This document shows, piece by piece, positions 1-5,874 of a DNA stretch of 9,609 nt. The stretch's first letter is position 1. Every line of letters starts with the position of its first letter. The notes under the pieces are model-generated. The model saw nothing but the letters and a program-made list of their open reading frames with translations. It was not told where the DNA came from and made no database searches. This DNA is from Actinomycetota bacterium (lineage in GTDB: Bacteria; Actinomycetota; Thermoleophilia; Gaiellales; Gaiellaceae), in the NCBI GenBank assembly GCA_013821525.1, contig JACDGR010000103.1, positions 1-9,609 of the forward strand, read 5' to 3'. A program made the translations under genes and the position numbers.

Positions 1-1185
1 ATCGCCGCGAACGGTGCGACCTCGACGATCGAGAGTCTTGGCACGTTGCTCGGGCCGCTCAGCGCGGGTGTATTGGTCGCCGTCGCCGACGTCGCGACGG
101 TCTTTGCGGCGGGAGCGGTGGCGTTGGTCTCGTCGGCGGCTGTCTTGACCCGCGTCTCGGCTGAAGGTGTCGTACCCGGACTCACGGCAGAGGAGGGATT
201 TCGACTGTGGCAAGGGTTCCGGGAGGTCGGCCACGTACCGGGCGCACGACTTCTGGTGGGACTGATCACGGCTCAGACGTTTATCCGAGGGTGTCTGAAC
301 GTCTTGCTCGTCGTCACTTCCTACGAGGTGCTCCATCGCGGCGCCGCCGGCGTGGGTTACCTGACAGCGGCAATCGGGGTGGGCGGCCTGTTTGGTGCAC
401 TTGGCGCAGCCACGCTGCGCGGCGAAAGACTCGCCTCACCTTTCGCATTTGGCCTCGTGTTCTGGGGGGTGCCGCTGATGATCGTCGCAGTGCTGTCGTA
501 CTCGGTCGCGGTGGTCTTCCTCCTCGCGGTCGTCGGCGCTGCGAACAGCGTCGTCGACGTCGCCGGATTCACGCTTTTGCAACGGACCGTCCCTGACGCG
601 TTACTGACGCGTGTGCTCGGGGTGACCTGGGGTCTCGCGATGGGGACGGTCGCGTTGGGGTCGTTCGTCACTCCGTTCGTGATGAGGGCTGTTGGCCTCA
701 AACCTGCCTTCGTGATCGTCGGCGCGGTCTTGCCGGTGCTCGTGCTTGCCATGCATCGACGCCTGAGCGCAGTCGACGCCGCCGTCGCGCCTCCCGAACA
801 GCTACCCCTGGTCGAACGAGTTGCGCTCTTCACGCCGCTGTCGCTCGTCGCAAAGCAACGGATCGCAAATCATCTGATCCGACTTGAAGTCGCCCGCGGG
901 CAGGTGGTCTTTCGCGCCGGGGAGATTGGCGATCGCTTTTACATCGTCGAGACCGGCGCTCTCGTGATCGATCTGGGATCGCGCAAGGTTCACGCATGGC
1001 CGGCGGACTTCTTCGGTGAGATCGCCCTGCTTCGCGATGTCCCGCGCACCGCGACAGTGATCGCGGAATCGGATACGACGCTCTACGCGCTCGAGCGCGA
1101 CGAGTTCCTCGGCGCGGTCACCGGCCACGCACGGGCTCACACGCAAGCGCACGCGATCGCAAGTAAGCGGCTGGCCAGGTCCTAA
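1..1185 (+). CDS. MFS transporter with C-terminal cyclic-nucleotide-binding domain (5' partial)
   Basis: The reading frame is open from base 1, so the gene begins outside the window; 394 residues are visible. The first two thirds is hydrophobic and reads as the later membrane helices of a major-facilitator permease of the MFS_3/EntS-like type (for example GVGYLTAAIGVGGLFGALGA and GVTWGLAMGTVALGS), acting in the cytoplasmic membrane. From about nt 808 a soluble cNMP-binding domain follows. It includes VFRAGEIGDRFYIVETG and the phosphate-binding cassette FGEIALLRDVPRTATV (nt 1012-1059), with the Glu that contacts the ribose and the Arg that contacts the cyclic phosphate both present. The cassette resembles that of protein kinase A regulatory subunits, so ligand binding is probably intact. 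Fusion of the two domains suggests export or uptake gated by cAMP or a related nucleotide. The transported substrate cannot be told from the sequence. Confidence 0.85.
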   Translation: MAANGATSTIESLGTLLGPLSAGVLVAVADVATVFAAGAVALVSSAAVLTRVSAEGVVPGLTAEEGFRLWQGFREVGHVPGARLLVGLITAQTFIRGCLNVLLVVTSYEVLHRGAAGVGYLTAAIGVGGLFGALGAATLRGERLASPFAFGLVFWGVPLMIVAVLSYSVAVVFLLAVVGAANSVVDVAGFTLLQRTVPDALLTRVLGVTWGLAMGTVALGSFVTPFVMRAVGLKPAFVIVGAVLPVLVLAMHRRLSAVDAAVAPPEQLPLVERVALFTPLSLVAKQRIANHLIRLEVARGQVVFRAGEIGDRFYIVETGALVIDLGSRKVHAWPADFFGEIALLRDVPRTATVIAESDTTLYALERDEFLGAVTGHARAHTQAHAIASKRLARS

Positions 1186-1223
1186 CCTCGGCGCAGCGTT
1201 GGGTGTACTGCGTGTATCTCCAC

Positions 1224-1239
1224 CGAGCCGGGAGGCTCG
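1224..1239 (+). other. Short hairpin in the 145-bp gap after the transporter
   Basis: A 6-bp perfect stem, CGAGCC then loop GGGA then GGCTCG, lies 39 bases after the transporter stop. No T-run follows, so it is not a typical intrinsic terminator; it could be a weak terminator or chance in GC-rich DNA. I see no other gene, convincing promoter or RNA between 1186 and 1330. Confidence 0.25.
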
Positions 1240-1318
1240 CCGTAGACAACCGACGAGGTGATTACTGTGGGGCCGAGCGCGTCGAGACGGACGTCTGTCG
1301 CGGAGGAACCAGGGGTTG

Positions 1319-1324
1319 AGGAGG
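1319..1324 (+). promoter_or_regulatory. Ribosome binding site setting the exoprotein start
   Basis: AGGAGG sits six bases before the ATG at 1331. This decides the start in favour of 1331 over an in-frame TTG at 1316, which has a more distant GGAGG at 1302-1306. The ATG start also gives a compact signal peptide. Confidence 0.75.
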
Positions 1325-1330
1325 TCGCAG

Positions 1331-4300
1331 ATGAGGGCACGCGCGTTCGTTGTTGTCGCGACCGGTTTTGCCGTCATCGGCTGGGGCGTCGCCGTGTCCG
1401 CGGCCGCACCGGTGTCGACTCAGTTCCTCCATGGAACGCGGCCGGAACATCCCCGGCTCGTCGTTCGCCCCCATGTCGTCGGAGTCGCCCGAGTCGGTGG
1501 GACACTCGCGGCGCGACCGGGACAGTGGGCAGGGCGGCGTCCGATCTCGTTTTCGTATCGATGGCAGCGTTGCTCGGCGAGCGGCACGCGGTGCGCCGCG
1601 ATCCGCGGCGCCACAGCCGCTAGGCACCGGCTCGTCGGTGCGGATCTCGGTCGGAGAATTCGTATCCAGGTGACTGCGGCGAACCGCGTTGGCAAGTCAA
1701 CCGCCGCCAGCCCAGCAACCGCCAGGATCGCTCAACGCGCGGTCGCCCCCGTGCAGCCGCCCGTAAGCATCTCGGCGCCGACCGTGACCGGGATCGCTGC
1801 GATCGGGCAGACGCTCCGTGCCGACGTTGGCGCGTGGGCGGGCACCGCACCGCTCGTCTACACGTACCAATGGCGCCGTTGCAGCGCGACCTGCGGCGAC
1901 ATCGCAGGAGCTACCGACCCGACGTACGCGCCCGCTGACGCGGACGTCGGTGCAGCGCTGCGCGTCGTCGTGATCGCTACCAACCGCGCGGGCACCGCGA
2001 ACGCGGCCAGCAATCCAACCTCCGCAGTACCGGCTCGGCCGGGCGTGCCACCACCTCCCTCGTCGCCCCCACCCCGCTCCACCCCGCCTACGCCGCCCGC
2101 GAACTCCTCGGCCCCGACGACCACCGGTGGCACCCAGGTGGGGCAGACCTTGACGGCCGACCCGGGAACATGGAGCGGGAGCACCCCCATCACCTACACG
2201 TACAACTGGCGGCGCTGCAGTGCGGCGTATCCATCCGTCGTGCTCGCGAACGCGCCGCAGTCCTACTGGCGACTCGGGGAGACAACGGGCACTACCGCCG
2301 TCAGCGCCACGGGAAGCGGTGGCGGCGGCTACGTCGGTGGGCCGACCTTGGGCCATTCGGGCGCATTCTCGGGCGACGCCGATCCGGCAGTCGGCTTGGA
2401 CGGCGTCGACGACGCCGTCTCGATGCCCAACCCGAACTTCAGCGGACCGTTCTCGATCGAGTTGTGGGCGTTCCTCGCAGGCAATGGATCGACCGGCGCG
2501 ACCGGCTATGCGACGCTCGCGGGGTTCGACTCGACTCATCGTCTGCTCTGGCAGATCGCCGGGGCGAGCAGCCGCTTGCTAACGCAGTTCGACGGGAACT
2601 TCTTCTCGACGCAGACCGCGTCCCTCAACGCGTGGCATCACATCGTCTACACCTTCGATGGCGCCGCGGAGCACTTCTACATCGACGGGTCACCTGCCGG
2701 CTCGCATCCGACGACACTCCCGAGTTGGCACAGCGCGTTCTTCCTCGGCGCCTACGACCAGGCGAACTACATGTTCAGAGGCGCGATCGACGACGCGGCC
2801 GTCTACGCGAGCGCGCTGTCACCCGCGCAGGTGGTGGCCCACTACGAAGCTGGGCTCGCGACGGGCTGCCGGCTCATCGTCGGCGCCACCGGCCCGTCCC
2901 ATGTGTTGGTACCGGCAGACCGTGGCGCGACGCTGCAAGCGATCGTCACGGCGAGCAACGCCGCCGGCGCGAGCAGCGCCTCGGCCTCGGCGACCTCGGC
3001 GATTGCAGGCGCCACGCCGCCGTCGAATCCGGTCACGACCGAAAACGCATTGCCCGGAACTACCGCATGGCAGCAGCCGAGTGTCGACGGACCGACGATC
3101 GAGGGTTACACCTCCCAGCTCAGCTCAGCTCCGGGAGATTCCGTAGCGTTCCACGTGAGCACGAGCCCGGCGGCCAACTACCGGATCGAGCTCTATCGGA
3201 TGGGCTGGTACGGCGGCGCGGGGGCACGGCTCGTGGGTTGCCTCCCAGGCTGCACGACGGACGAGCCCGGCTCGGCGCGCGCCGTGCCGACGCCTGACCC
3301 GACGACGGGCCTCCTCGCGGCGGGCTGGCCCGTCACGGACACGATCACGGTGCCCTCGTCCTGGACGAGCGGCTACTACAACGCCCGTCTCGTACTCACC
3401 TCAGGCCCGCAAGCCGGGTCTGCCAACTCCGTCTTCTTCATCGTGCGGGCCGCACCGACCCGGAAGGCGAAGATCCTGGTCGAGGCGCCCGTCAACACCT
3501 GGGAGGCCTACAACAACTGGGGCGGTAAGAGCCTGTACGCCGACGGCTCTGCCGGCGCCCCGGCCGTCAAGGTCTCGTTCAACCGCCCAGGCTATGGGCA
3601 GTCACCGATGATCTGGGAGTTCCAGGCCGTCCGGTTCCTGGAGCGTGAGGGGTACGACGTCTCCTACGCCACGAACTACGACCTCGGGGCCAACCCGTCC
3701 GAGTTGCTGGATCACAAGCTGGTCATCTCCCTCGGACACGACGAGTACTGGACGAAGGGCATGCGCGACGCTGTGACTGCCGCGCGAGACGCCGGCGTCA
3801 ACCTCGCGTTCCTCGGCGGCAACGACATGTACTGGCAGGCCCGGTATGAAGACGGCGGACGTACGCTCGTCGTGTACCGCAACGCGACCACCGATCCCGA
3901 GCCCGATCCCGTGTTGAAGAGCATCCGCTGGCGCGACCTCGCGACACCGAACCCCGAATGTCGTCTCGTCGGCGTCGAGGGCTTCGGTGGCATCCGCACC
4001 ACCGGCGACCCGGCCCGGGACTACGGAGTGGATTCTTCCGCGCTCACAGACCCGTGGCTCGCGAACGCCGAATTCGGCGCCGGCGCAGCACTCACGGACC
4101 TCGTCGGGTACGAATGGGACGCGATCGCACCAGGGTGTGCGGCCCCGCCACTGACGCGCTTCTTCCACTACGAAGGAGCGCCGTCGAACGCCGACGTCAC
4201 CCGCTACACGGCCCCCTCCGGCGCGCGCGTGCTCGCAGTTGGCTCAGTCCAGTTCGCCTGGGCGCTCGACGGCTTCGATGGGCATGACGCTCCGCCCGAC

Positions 4301-4351
4301 CCGCGCGCGCAACAGTTCGTCCGTAACGCGCTTGCCAGCCTGACGCAGTAA
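1331..4351 (+). CDS. Secreted Ig-like repeat / LamG / N,N-dimethylformamidase-like protein
   Basis: The product is 1006 residues. It starts with a signal peptide (Arg-rich start, hydrophobic core, AAA near residue 26), so it is exported. Residues ~44-138 and ~147-238 are immunoglobulin-like repeats of the GxWxGxxPxxYxYxWxRC type, each with a Cys pair (C81/C88, C184/C188). A Pro-rich linker (~236-258) precedes a third repeat that is split: its first Cys is C296 and its second is C513. Between them, residues ~300-512 form a LamG/concanavalin-like domain (SYWRLGE, GLDGVDD, WHHIVYTFDG, FRGAIDDAAVY). Residues ~570-1006 match the N,N-dimethylformamidase large-subunit-like C-terminal domain (YRIELYRMGWYGG at 617, NTWEAYNNWGG, LGHDEYW with H803 and E805, FLGGNDMYWQ). 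Amide or C-N hydrolysis outside the cell is inferred from family; the substrate is unknown. No membrane anchor or sorting signal is seen at the C-terminus. Confidence 0.85.
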   Translation: MRARAFVVVATGFAVIGWGVAVSAAAPVSTQFLHGTRPEHPRLVVRPHVVGVARVGGTLAARPGQWAGRRPISFSYRWQRCSASGTRCAAIRGATAARHRLVGADLGRRIRIQVTAANRVGKSTAASPATARIAQRAVAPVQPPVSISAPTVTGIAAIGQTLRADVGAWAGTAPLVYTYQWRRCSATCGDIAGATDPTYAPADADVGAALRVVVIATNRAGTANAASNPTSAVPARPGVPPPPSSPPPRSTPPTPPANSSAPTTTGGTQVGQTLTADPGTWSGSTPITYTYNWRRCSAAYPSVVLANAPQSYWRLGETTGTTAVSATGSGGGGYVGGPTLGHSGAFSGDADPAVGLDGVDDAVSMPNPNFSGPFSIELWAFLAGNGSTGATGYATLAGFDSTHRLLWQIAGASSRLLTQFDGNFFSTQTASLNAWHHIVYTFDGAAEHFYIDGSPAGSHPTTLPSWHSAFFLGAYDQANYMFRGAIDDAAVYASALSPAQVVAHYEAGLATGCRLIVGATGPSHVLVPADRGATLQAIVTASNAAGASSASASATSAIAGATPPSNPVTTENALPGTTAWQQPSVDGPTIEGYTSQLSSAPGDSVAFHVSTSPAANYRIELYRMGWYGGAGARLVGCLPGCTTDEPGSARAVPTPDPTTGLLAAGWPVTDTITVPSSWTSGYYNARLVLTSGPQAGSANSVFFIVRAAPTRKAKILVEAPVNTWEAYNNWGGKSLYADGSAGAPAVKVSFNRPGYGQSPMIWEFQAVRFLEREGYDVSYATNYDLGANPSELLDHKLVISLGHDEYWTKGMRDAVTAARDAGVNLAFLGGNDMYWQARYEDGGRTLVVYRNATTDPEPDPVLKSIRWRDLATPNPECRLVGVEGFGGIRTTGDPARDYGVDSSALTDPWLANAEFGAGAALTDLVGYEWDAIAPGCAAPPLTRFFHYEGAPSNADVTRYTAPSGARVLAVGSVQFAWALDGFDGHDAPPDPRAQQFVRNALASLTQ

Positions 4352-4393
4352 CTGAGCTCTTCGGTCGGGCGAAGGTCGGGTCATGAGCGCCGC

Positions 4394-4399
4394 TAGACT
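4394..4399 (+). promoter_or_regulatory. Candidate -10 box for tRNA-Ala
   Basis: TAGACT fits the actinobacterial TANNNT -10 consensus and ends nine bases before the mature tRNA 5' end, a plausible distance for a short 5' leader. No clear -35 hexamer is visible 16-18 bases upstream. No terminator is evident between the exoprotein stop and this site. Confidence 0.4.
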
Positions 4400-4408
4400 C
4401 CGTACCGC

Positions 4409-4481
4409 GGGGCCATAGCTCAGCTGGGAGAGCGCCTGGATCGCACCCAGGAGGTCGGCGGTTCGAGCCCGCCTGGCTCCA
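4409..4481 (+). tRNA. tRNA-Ala (anticodon CGC)
   Basis: A full 73-nt cloverleaf can be folded by hand. The acceptor stem is GGGGCCA (4409-4415) with TGGCTCC (4474-4480), containing one G-U pair, and discriminator A at 4481. The D stem is GCTC/GAGC. The anticodon stem is CCTGG/CCAGG with loop ATCGCAC, giving anticodon CGC at 4442-4444, which reads the alanine codon GCG. The T stem is GGCGG/CCGCC with loop TTCGAGC. The 3' CCA is not encoded (TCA follows the discriminator). G3-U70, the alanine identity pair, is present. The A32/C38 loop pair differs from the A32-U38 usual in tRNA-Ala(GGC). Confidence 0.96.
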
Positions 4482-4540
4482 TCACCGTCGTTCTCGAATC
4501 TGTTTTCGAGTGTGAGAGCGGCAGCCCGCATGGCGAGAGC

Positions 4541-4566
4541 AAGGCCCCGCAAGGGGCCTTTTCTCT
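4541..4566 (+). terminator. Intrinsic terminator downstream of tRNA-Ala
   Basis: AAGGCCCC (4541-4548), loop GCAA, then GGGGCCTT (4553-4560) forms a perfect 8-bp stem running into TTTTCTCT (4559-4566). It is 60 bases after the tRNA, so it probably ends the tRNA transcript. A smaller hairpin, CTCGAA/TTCGAG (4493-4498 with 4505-4510), lies between the two and could be a processing element. From 4567 to 4690 I see no gene or further structure. Confidence 0.85.
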
Positions 4567-4690
4567 AGCCCTACGGTCGTTTTGCGATCCCCCGGTCGAC
4601 CTGTGCTCGAGAACACGAAGGTCGCCCAGGCGTTTTGCCCTCCTGGACGGGCGAGCAGGCGGCGTAGTCAGCACAAGAGAAAGGGGTTAA

Positions 4691-4738
4691 ATCGGTCACT
4701 TGACCGACTTACCGGTCATCCGACCGATTTACCGGTCA
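4691..4738 (+). repeat. 20-bp-period operator array upstream of the MNT-HEPN pair
   Basis: Three copies of CGGTCA start at 4693, 4713 and 4733, exactly 20 bp apart. Two copies of the reverse half-site GACCGA lie between them at 4702 and 4722, also 20 bp apart. The first unit contains a perfect inverted repeat, TCGGTCA-CT-TGACCGA (4692-4707). The second is imperfect: CGGTC-N4-GACCG. The array ends eight bases before the -10 box, so a protein bound there would block the promoter. The first gene product carries a winged helix and is the obvious candidate to bind here, giving autoregulation. The repeats are seen directly; the binding partner is inferred. Confidence 0.75.
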
Positions 4739-4743
4739 GATGA

Positions 4744-4752
4744 TGGTATGCT
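4744..4752 (+). promoter_or_regulatory. Extended -10 promoter of the MNT-HEPN operon (leaderless start)
   Basis: TGGTATGCT carries an extended -10 (TG one base before TATGCT, 4747-4752). The GTG start codon is six bases further on, at 4759, which coincides with the expected transcription start. No Shine-Dalgarno sequence precedes it. The mRNA is therefore probably leaderless. The -35 position falls inside the second operator unit. Confidence 0.6.
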
Positions 4753-4758
4753 CAGGGT

Positions 4759-5394
4759 GTGGATTTTCAGCATCCGTTTCGCGTGGTCGGCGCCTCAGTG
4801 GATGGGGAAGTTCTGGCATTGCTCGCCCGGGCACACAAGGCCTACACCGGGCGCGAGGTCGCACGGCAGACCGGCTCTTCCCAAGATGCAGTCCGGCTAT
4901 CTCTTCAGCGCTTAGGACGACAAGGAATTCTTGACGCTACTCCTGGGGGAGGGCGCTCGATCCTCTACGAACTGAACCGCGACCACCTGGCAGCACCGCT
5001 GGTCGAGCACATCGCAACGTTGCACCTGACTTTGCTGAAGAGGCTGCGCGCTGAAATCGAGGCCTGGGATCCGCAGCCAGTCGCAGCGGTGCTCTTCGGG
5101 TCTTCAGCGCGAGGCGAGGCTTCAAGCACGAGCGACATCGACCTACTCGTCGTCCGCCCCAAGGACCTCGACGCGGAAGATATTGCGTGGCACGGCCAGA
5201 TCATGGCGATCGAAGACAAGAGCACTCGCTGGACGGGGAATGACACTCGTGTGTTTGAGGTCGCGGAGGAAGAGTTCCCGTCCCGCCGAGGCGTCGAGCC
5301 CGCGATCGATGCCGCACTGGAAGAAGGCATTGAGATCGGCGGCGAGCCACTCCGGATGCTGCGGAAGCGAATGAAGGGCGCTCGCAAGAGATGA
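4759..5394 (+). CDS. Winged-helix / MNT-type nucleotidyltransferase (antitoxin-like)
   Basis: The 211-residue product has two parts. Residues ~13-72 form a winged helix-turn-helix: REVARQTGSSQDAVRLSLQR as the HTH and GGGRSILYELN as the wing. Residues ~105-175 form a minimal nucleotidyltransferase (MNT) domain with the motif GSSARGEASSTSDID (G114, S115, D126, D128), which fits GSX10DXD. A later acidic residue in RVFEV (E167) may be the third metal ligand. In known type VII systems the MNT protein adds AMP to the HEPN toxin and silences it. Here the fused DNA-binding domain suggests it also represses its own promoter through the repeats just upstream. GTG at 4759 is the first possible start, because an in-frame TGA lies at 4741. 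The gene overlaps the next by four bases (ATGA). It could instead be a stand-alone regulator. Confidence 0.85.
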   Translation: MDFQHPFRVVGASVDGEVLALLARAHKAYTGREVARQTGSSQDAVRLSLQRLGRQGILDATPGGGRSILYELNRDHLAAPLVEHIATLHLTLLKRLRAEIEAWDPQPVAAVLFGSSARGEASSTSDIDLLVVRPKDLDAEDIAWHGQIMAIEDKSTRWTGNDTRVFEVAEEEFPSRRGVEPAIDAALEEGIEIGGEPLRMLRKRMKGARKR

Positions 5395-5804
5395 GCCCAA
5401 AGACAACGTCGTGCGGCAAAGGCGATGCTGCAGCTCGTCTGAGGATGGCGGAGAACCACTTCCATCTCGCCGCGGAAGCTGACTCTCTCATCGATCTTCC
5501 TAACCCTTACTGGACGAACACGAAGATCGATAGCTACGTGTTGGCAGGGATCGCGGCCGCAGACGCAATCTGCTGCGTGGAGCTCAAGGAGCACTCTTCG
5601 GGTGACAACCATGTAGAGGCGATCGCACTCATCAAGAAGGTCACAGGCGACGGCGCGAAGTTCGCGAAGGATCTGGCGACGCTGCTCGGCCTGAAAACGG
5701 AATCAGCCTACGGCAGCAGCGCAAAGAAAGACATCGACGTGACCCGAGCCCAGAGAGCGGCGGATCATCTGATCGCGGCGGCTCGCGACCGCGTTCATGG
5801 CTGA
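5391..5804 (+). CDS. HEPN-like protein (putative toxin partner)
   Basis: The 137-residue product is predicted mostly helical and sits in the position a HEPN toxin takes behind an MNT gene, with its ATG overlapping the upstream TGA (translational coupling). The pattern YVLAGIAAADAICC, then HVEAIALIKKV, then KFAKDLATLLGLKTESAYG, then a last helix RAQRAADHLIAAARDRV, follows the order of HEPN helices. A possible Rx6H (R119, H126) is present in the last helix, but the RX4HXY motif of characterised HepT toxins is not: H126 is followed by Leu-Ile. RNase activity is therefore uncertain. Y107 in SAYG is a candidate tyrosine for AMP addition. The family call rests on context and helix pattern. GC is low for the window: 53% counted over 5461-5520. 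Confidence 0.7.
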   Translation: MSPKTTSCGKGDAAARLRMAENHFHLAAEADSLIDLPNPYWTNTKIDSYVLAGIAAADAICCVELKEHSSGDNHVEAIALIKKVTGDGAKFAKDLATLLGLKTESAYGSSAKKDIDVTRAQRAADHLIAAARDRVHG

Positions 5805-5862
5805 GCGGATCTTCCAGCGGCTCGAGGTTCCCCAAGCGGGCCGTCACACGATCGGCTGCCCT

Positions 5863-5868
5863 TAGAAT
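5863..5868 (+). promoter_or_regulatory. Candidate -10 box of the aldehyde dehydrogenase gene (leaderless start)
   Basis: TAGAAT is followed by six bases and then the GTG start at 5875, the same geometry as the promoter at 4747-4752. Its TAG is also an in-frame stop, so translation cannot begin further upstream. No Shine-Dalgarno sequence is visible. The -35 region is not clear. The 70-base gap after the HEPN-like gene holds no terminator. Confidence 0.5.
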
Positions 5869-5874
5869 CGACCC

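Noticed and set aside
2170..3297. A 375-codon plus-strand frame inside the exoprotein gene
   Set aside because: It is Arg-rich and low complexity, the usual artefact of a shifted frame in GC-rich coding DNA; the overlapping frame has clear LamG and repeat motifs.
4244..4552. Minus-strand reading frame of 102 codons spanning the exoprotein end and the tRNA
   Set aside because: It covers the tRNA on the wrong strand and the end of a well-supported gene, and has no recognisable domain or ribosome binding site.
4612..4655. Inverted repeat around CCCAGG...CCTGG as a regulatory RNA or second terminator
   Set aside because: The pairing is short and interrupted, with no T-run and no conserved RNA pattern that I recognise.
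4420..4674. Minus-strand reading frame with the string LEPPTSWVRSRRSPS
   Set aside because: It is the antisense of the tRNA-Ala gene and its terminator. This string is a well-known spurious protein tail produced by reading tRNA genes backwards.
4691..4738. CRISPR array
   Set aside because: The 20-bp units are contiguous, with no unique spacers, only two and a half copies, and lie at a promoter; an operator explains them better.
5805..5874. Possible attachment site: a copy of the tRNA 3' end marking the right border of an integrated element
   Set aside because: Only a short imperfect similarity (GGCTCGAGGTTCC) to the T-arm complement is present, too weak to call, and no integrase is nearby.
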